A stretch of 64,000 nt of DNA from Costertonia aggregata (GTDB taxonomy: Bacteria; Bacteroidota; Bacteroidia; Flavobacteriales; Flavobacteriaceae). Positions 61,704-64,000 of this stretch are shown here, one piece after another. The stretch covers positions 2,265,848-2,329,847 of the forward strand of contig NZ_CP058595.1 in the NCBI RefSeq assembly GCF_013402795.1, in the 5' to 3' direction. How positions within the stretch are numbered: position 1 is the first letter of the stretch; every line of letters begins with the position of its first letter. Under the pieces are notes generated by a model that searched no databases, was not told the DNA's origin, and worked only from the letters and a program-made list of their open reading frames with translations. Made by a program: the position numbers and the translations under genes.

Positions 61704-62411
61704 CTATAAGGCTATTTTTCTTTTGTAATAATCGTATAGTTGTTCCGGCCCCGCCCCTAGATAGTTTTTGAGATGAATCACACCAAAATGGTATTGAAGT
61801 TTTATCTCTCCTTTTTCTTCGTAACGCCTTGCGGAAGTTTTTACATGCCGTGGCAATATGGTAAAAGAAGATAATTTGTACAATCTGCTTATATATTCAT
61901 TGTCCTCGTAAACCTTATAATCTTCATTAAAACCCCCTGACTTTTCAAATAGGTTTTTGGTGATAAACAGCGATTGGTCACCGCCTCTGCAAAGAATATG
62001 GTTTATGCGGGTAAACCAGGCAAAAAAGTTTAAGAACCGGCTGTCACTGTCAAACTTCATCTGAAAACAGCCGACCGTATTGTCTTTTTTTATGGCATTT
62101 AGTATGTTTTCGTCAAAACGATAGGGTGGGGATGTATCGGCATGTAAAAAATATAAAATGTTCCCTTGGGCATATTTGGCCCCCATGTTCAATTGTTTGG
62201 CCCTGCCTACTGGGGAATGTATTACCGAAGCACCAGCTTCTAGGGCAACATTTACCGTGTTATCTGTACTACCACCATCAACAACGATAATTTCCTGTAT
62301 GTTTTTGGGCGAACTCCGTTCTTTGAGAATATCTATTATTTTTCCCATACATTCGGCTTCGTTCAAAACAGGAACAACAATACTTATTTTTGATGTGTCT
62401 TGCCTTGTCAA
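61704..62411 (-). CDS. TIGR04283-type glycosyltransferase (arsenosugar biosynthesis family)
   Basis: 235-residue GT2 enzyme: SIVVPVLNEAECMGKIIDIL, EIIVVDGGSTDNTVNVALEA, LYFLHADTSPP (D-x-D equivalent), then the family segment RFLNFFAWFTRINHILCRGG with a GDQSLFI motif and YEDNEYISRLYKL. The last feature set distinguishes the TIGR04283 family, linked by co-occurrence to radical-SAM arsenosugar clusters. It lies 5 bases downstream of a purine nucleoside phosphorylase. The acceptor is unproven. Confidence 0.87.
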   Translation of the reverse strand: MTRQDTSKISIVVPVLNEAECMGKIIDILKERSSPKNIQEIIVVDGGSTDNTVNVALEAGASVIHSPVGRAKQLNMGAKYAQGNILYFLHADTSPPYRFDENILNAIKKDNTVGCFQMKFDSDSRFLNFFAWFTRINHILCRGGDQSLFITKNLFEKSGGFNEDYKVYEDNEYISRLYKLSSFTILPRHVKTSARRYEEKGEIKLQYHFGVIHLKNYLGAGPEQLYDYYKRKIAL

Positions 62412-62416
62412 AATCT

Positions 62417-63232
62417 TTACAGTGATTTTATCAGTTCCCTAAAAAGCCTCACCATTTTAGGTTCGATTTTACCCGCGATTTCTATAATTTCCTGAATATT
62501 TACGGGTTTTAGATTATCTGGATCACACTCATCGGTAAGTACCGATACGGCCACAATGGGTAAACGTAGGTGATTGGCGACAATAACTTCGGGAACGGTA
62601 CTCATGCCCACGGCATCCGCACCAATAATTTTCAGCATTCTATATTCGGCCTTGGTTTCCAATTGGGGCCCTACCACAGATGCATATACTCCTTTTTGCA
62701 AGGTAATTTTTTCCTTTTCGGCTATTTTTACCAATATGTCTCGCATAGTTGTATCATAGGGTTCGGCCATATCGGTAAATCGGTCCCCGAAATTACCAAC
62801 TCCCTTAAAGGCCAATGGTGATCCGCCCTGAAGATTTATATGATCCTCGATAAGCATGATATCCCCTTTTTTGAAATTAAGGTTGATGGCTCCGGCAGCA
62901 TTGGAAATGAACAATTTTTTTATGCCCAATTGATGCATTACACGAATGGGGTAGGTAATATCCAAAAAATCATAACCTTCGTACAAATGAAAACGGCCCT
63001 GCATCACAACGGTCTTTTTTCCCTCCAAGCTACCGTAGATCAATTTACCGGTATGAAACTCTACTGTGGCCAGAGGAAAGAACGGTATGTGATTATAGTG
63101 CGCCTCTATGGGGTCTTCAATTTCTTCGGCCAATTTTCCCAGACCTGTACCCAGTACAATACCTATTTCAGGGGCTTCAAAACCTTTTCCCTGTAAATAA
63201 GCGGTAGATTCATCAAGTTGTTTTTGTGTCAT
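62417..63232 (-). CDS. purine nucleoside phosphorylase
   Basis: 271-residue trimeric-type PNP splitting purine nucleosides with phosphate. Motifs: GIVLGTGLGKLAEEIEDPIE, VMQGRFHLYEGYD, KLFISNAAGAINLNFKKGD, and the purine pocket region GMSTVPEVIVANHLRLPIVA with the DECDPDNL Asn/Asp loop. In arsenosugar clusters a phosphorylase of this kind could release adenine from an arsenic-bearing nucleoside (inference). Its start overlaps the upstream gene by 20 bases. Confidence 0.93.
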   Translation of the reverse strand: MTQKQLDESTAYLQGKGFEAPEIGIVLGTGLGKLAEEIEDPIEAHYNHIPFFPLATVEFHTGKLIYGSLEGKKTVVMQGRFHLYEGYDFLDITYPIRVMHQLGIKKLFISNAAGAINLNFKKGDIMLIEDHINLQGGSPLAFKGVGNFGDRFTDMAEPYDTTMRDILVKIAEKEKITLQKGVYASVVGPQLETKAEYRMLKIIGADAVGMSTVPEVIVANHLRLPIVAVSVLTDECDPDNLKPVNIQEIIEIAGKIEPKMVRLFRELIKSL

Positions 63233-63905
63233 TTTTTATATGTTTTAAAAAGGGTAAAAAGGCTTCAACGTCTTTTATGTCCTCATAAAGATCAACATCA
63301 TTTCTTTCTTCCAAAATATGGTATGTTTCGTTTTTTAAATCGTTTAGGGTGGCTTCCAGAACAGATGCTGTGCCCCAGTCTTTACCCTTAAAAAGTTCTG
63401 CCTTAAAAATCTTCATTCCCAAAAGATAATATCCGCCGTCCTCGGCAGCGCCTAGAACAAAGTCATTTTCAGTTAACTGTTGAAAGGCATTTTCAAAATC
63501 GTTTTGTGACAGATCAAACATGTCGCTACCGATAATCATAATCTTTTCGTAACCAGCTGCAAACCCCTCTTGGAAAGCATGGGCCATTCGTGTTCCTAAG
63601 GTATCTCCTTTTTGCAGTTTTTTGTCAAAGACTGTATTGTCCCAAATATCATTATCCCAAATCTCTTCGGAATACCAAACTTGTTTTGCGCAGTCGAGCT
63701 TTTGCGTTATGGTAACAGTGTGTTCCAATAAAAATTTATAAATGTCCAATGCTGTTTCGTCCCCTACCGTAGCGGCCAAACGGGTCTTGCATTTGCCCTG
63801 TTCTGGATTTCGTGTAAAAATAAGGAGTAGGTTTTTCGATGTGATATTTCGGTAATTTATGATAGCCTGCGCGTTCTTTGATGGTTGTGATGATAATATG
63901 CCCAA
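63213..63905 (-). CDS. TIGR04282/DUF2064-type transferase (arsenosugar biosynthesis family)
   Basis: 230 residues. The GT-A-like nucleotide-sugar-type motif NPEQGKCKTRLAATVGDETA is near residue 33, followed by MIIGSDMFDLSQ, GAAEDGGYYLLGMK and the C-terminal NDVDLYEDIKDVE. This is the DUF2064/TIGR04282 pattern, also called rSAM/selenodomain-associated transferase 1. A radical-SAM partner is not visible in the window and may lie beyond 64,000. Overlaps the PNP gene by 20 bases, so the set is one operon. Confidence 0.87.
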   Translation of the reverse strand: MGILSSQPSKNAQAIINYRNITSKNLLLIFTRNPEQGKCKTRLAATVGDETALDIYKFLLEHTVTITQKLDCAKQVWYSEEIWDNDIWDNTVFDKKLQKGDTLGTRMAHAFQEGFAAGYEKIMIIGSDMFDLSQNDFENAFQQLTENDFVLGAAEDGGYYLLGMKIFKAELFKGKDWGTASVLEATLNDLKNETYHILEERNDVDLYEDIKDVEAFLPFLKHIKNDTKTT

Positions 63906-63952
63906 TGGTATTGATTTATGTAGTTTTACAAGTGTAAAGTTGGCTCGGTAAA

Positions 63953-64000
63953 TTATTTCGTTTTTTCTTCTAAATTACCGATATACTTTCTTACCCTTAG
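63953..64000 (-). CDS. C-terminal end of an unidentified protein (cut by window edge)
   Basis: On the minus strand the last 15 codons before a TAA at 63955-63953 read LRVRKYIGNLEEKTK. The stop is 48 bases upstream of the TIGR04282-type gene, consistent with an operon continuing beyond the window. Too short to identify. Confidence 0.45.
   Translation of the reverse strand, partial: LRVRKYIGNLEEKTK

Overview
The window reads as chromosomal DNA of a member of the Bacteroidota, most likely a marine flavobacterium. The signs are SusC/SusD outer-membrane uptake proteins, a giant surface protein with a gliding/type IX (T9SS type B) C-terminal sorting domain beside a PorP/SprF-like barrel, Bacteroidota-type -7 promoter elements (TAnnTTTG), arginine biosynthesis through the ArgF' carbamoyltransferase, the mevalonate pathway, and a sulfatase plus marine-type glycosidases. 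The base composition looks moderately AT-rich. The genus is not determined. I see no tRNA, rRNA, CRISPR array, transposase or prophage genes.

Layout. 1-3.9 kb (minus): the end of an FG-GAP/VCBS lipoprotein, then xylA and xylB. 4-15 kb: an alpha-glucan/maltose locus. susC-susD run on the minus strand and end in a clear terminator. Divergent from them are a LacI regulator, beta-phosphoglucomutase, a GH65 maltose phosphorylase and a GH13 lipoprotein. A LacI-type palindrome lies in the susC leader. 15-18.7 kb: small housekeeping genes (membrane protein, GDPD lipoprotein, HI0933-like flavoprotein, DUF1697, TspO). 18.8-23.7 kb (plus): diphosphomevalonate decarboxylase, a mevalonate-kinase-like GHMP kinase, a UbiA prenyltransferase, a nitrilase and an RsuA/RluB pseudouridine synthase.

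23.8-34.2 kb (minus): the PorP/SprF-like protein, a 2,556-residue BspA/DUF285-repeat surface protein, and a TPR-AraC regulator. 34.5-36.8 kb: a broken gene and two proteins of unknown function. 36.9-46.3 kb (minus): an almost complete arginine operon, GNAT-argG-argC-proC-argD-argF'-argB-argE-argH. It is preceded by a promoter and a short leader ORF with four consecutive Arg codons just before its stop, which looks like an attenuator. Two inverted pairs of GC-rich REP-like elements lie inside the operon, and one pair has become part of the argF' and argB coding sequences.

46.3-55 kb (minus): a membrane glycosyltransferase, a sulfatase, two GT2 glycosyltransferases, a YwqK/MORN-repeat protein, and a membrane Fe-S protein with an FAD oxidoreductase. 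55.3-61.3 kb (plus): DUF547 protein, outer-membrane barrel, GH113-like glycosidase, lipoprotein, Omp85-like protein with one POTRA-like segment, and an amidase. 61.4-64 kb (minus): a TfoX-like small protein, then two glycosyltransferases of the families named for arsenosugar biosynthesis on either side of a purine nucleoside phosphorylase.

The most notable observations are the arginine leader ORF, the REP-like doublets that supply coding sequence in the arg operon, the giant repeat protein with its sorting partner, the arsenosugar-type cluster, and the decayed gene at 34.5-35.1 kb. All family assignments come from reading motifs by eye; no database search was run.
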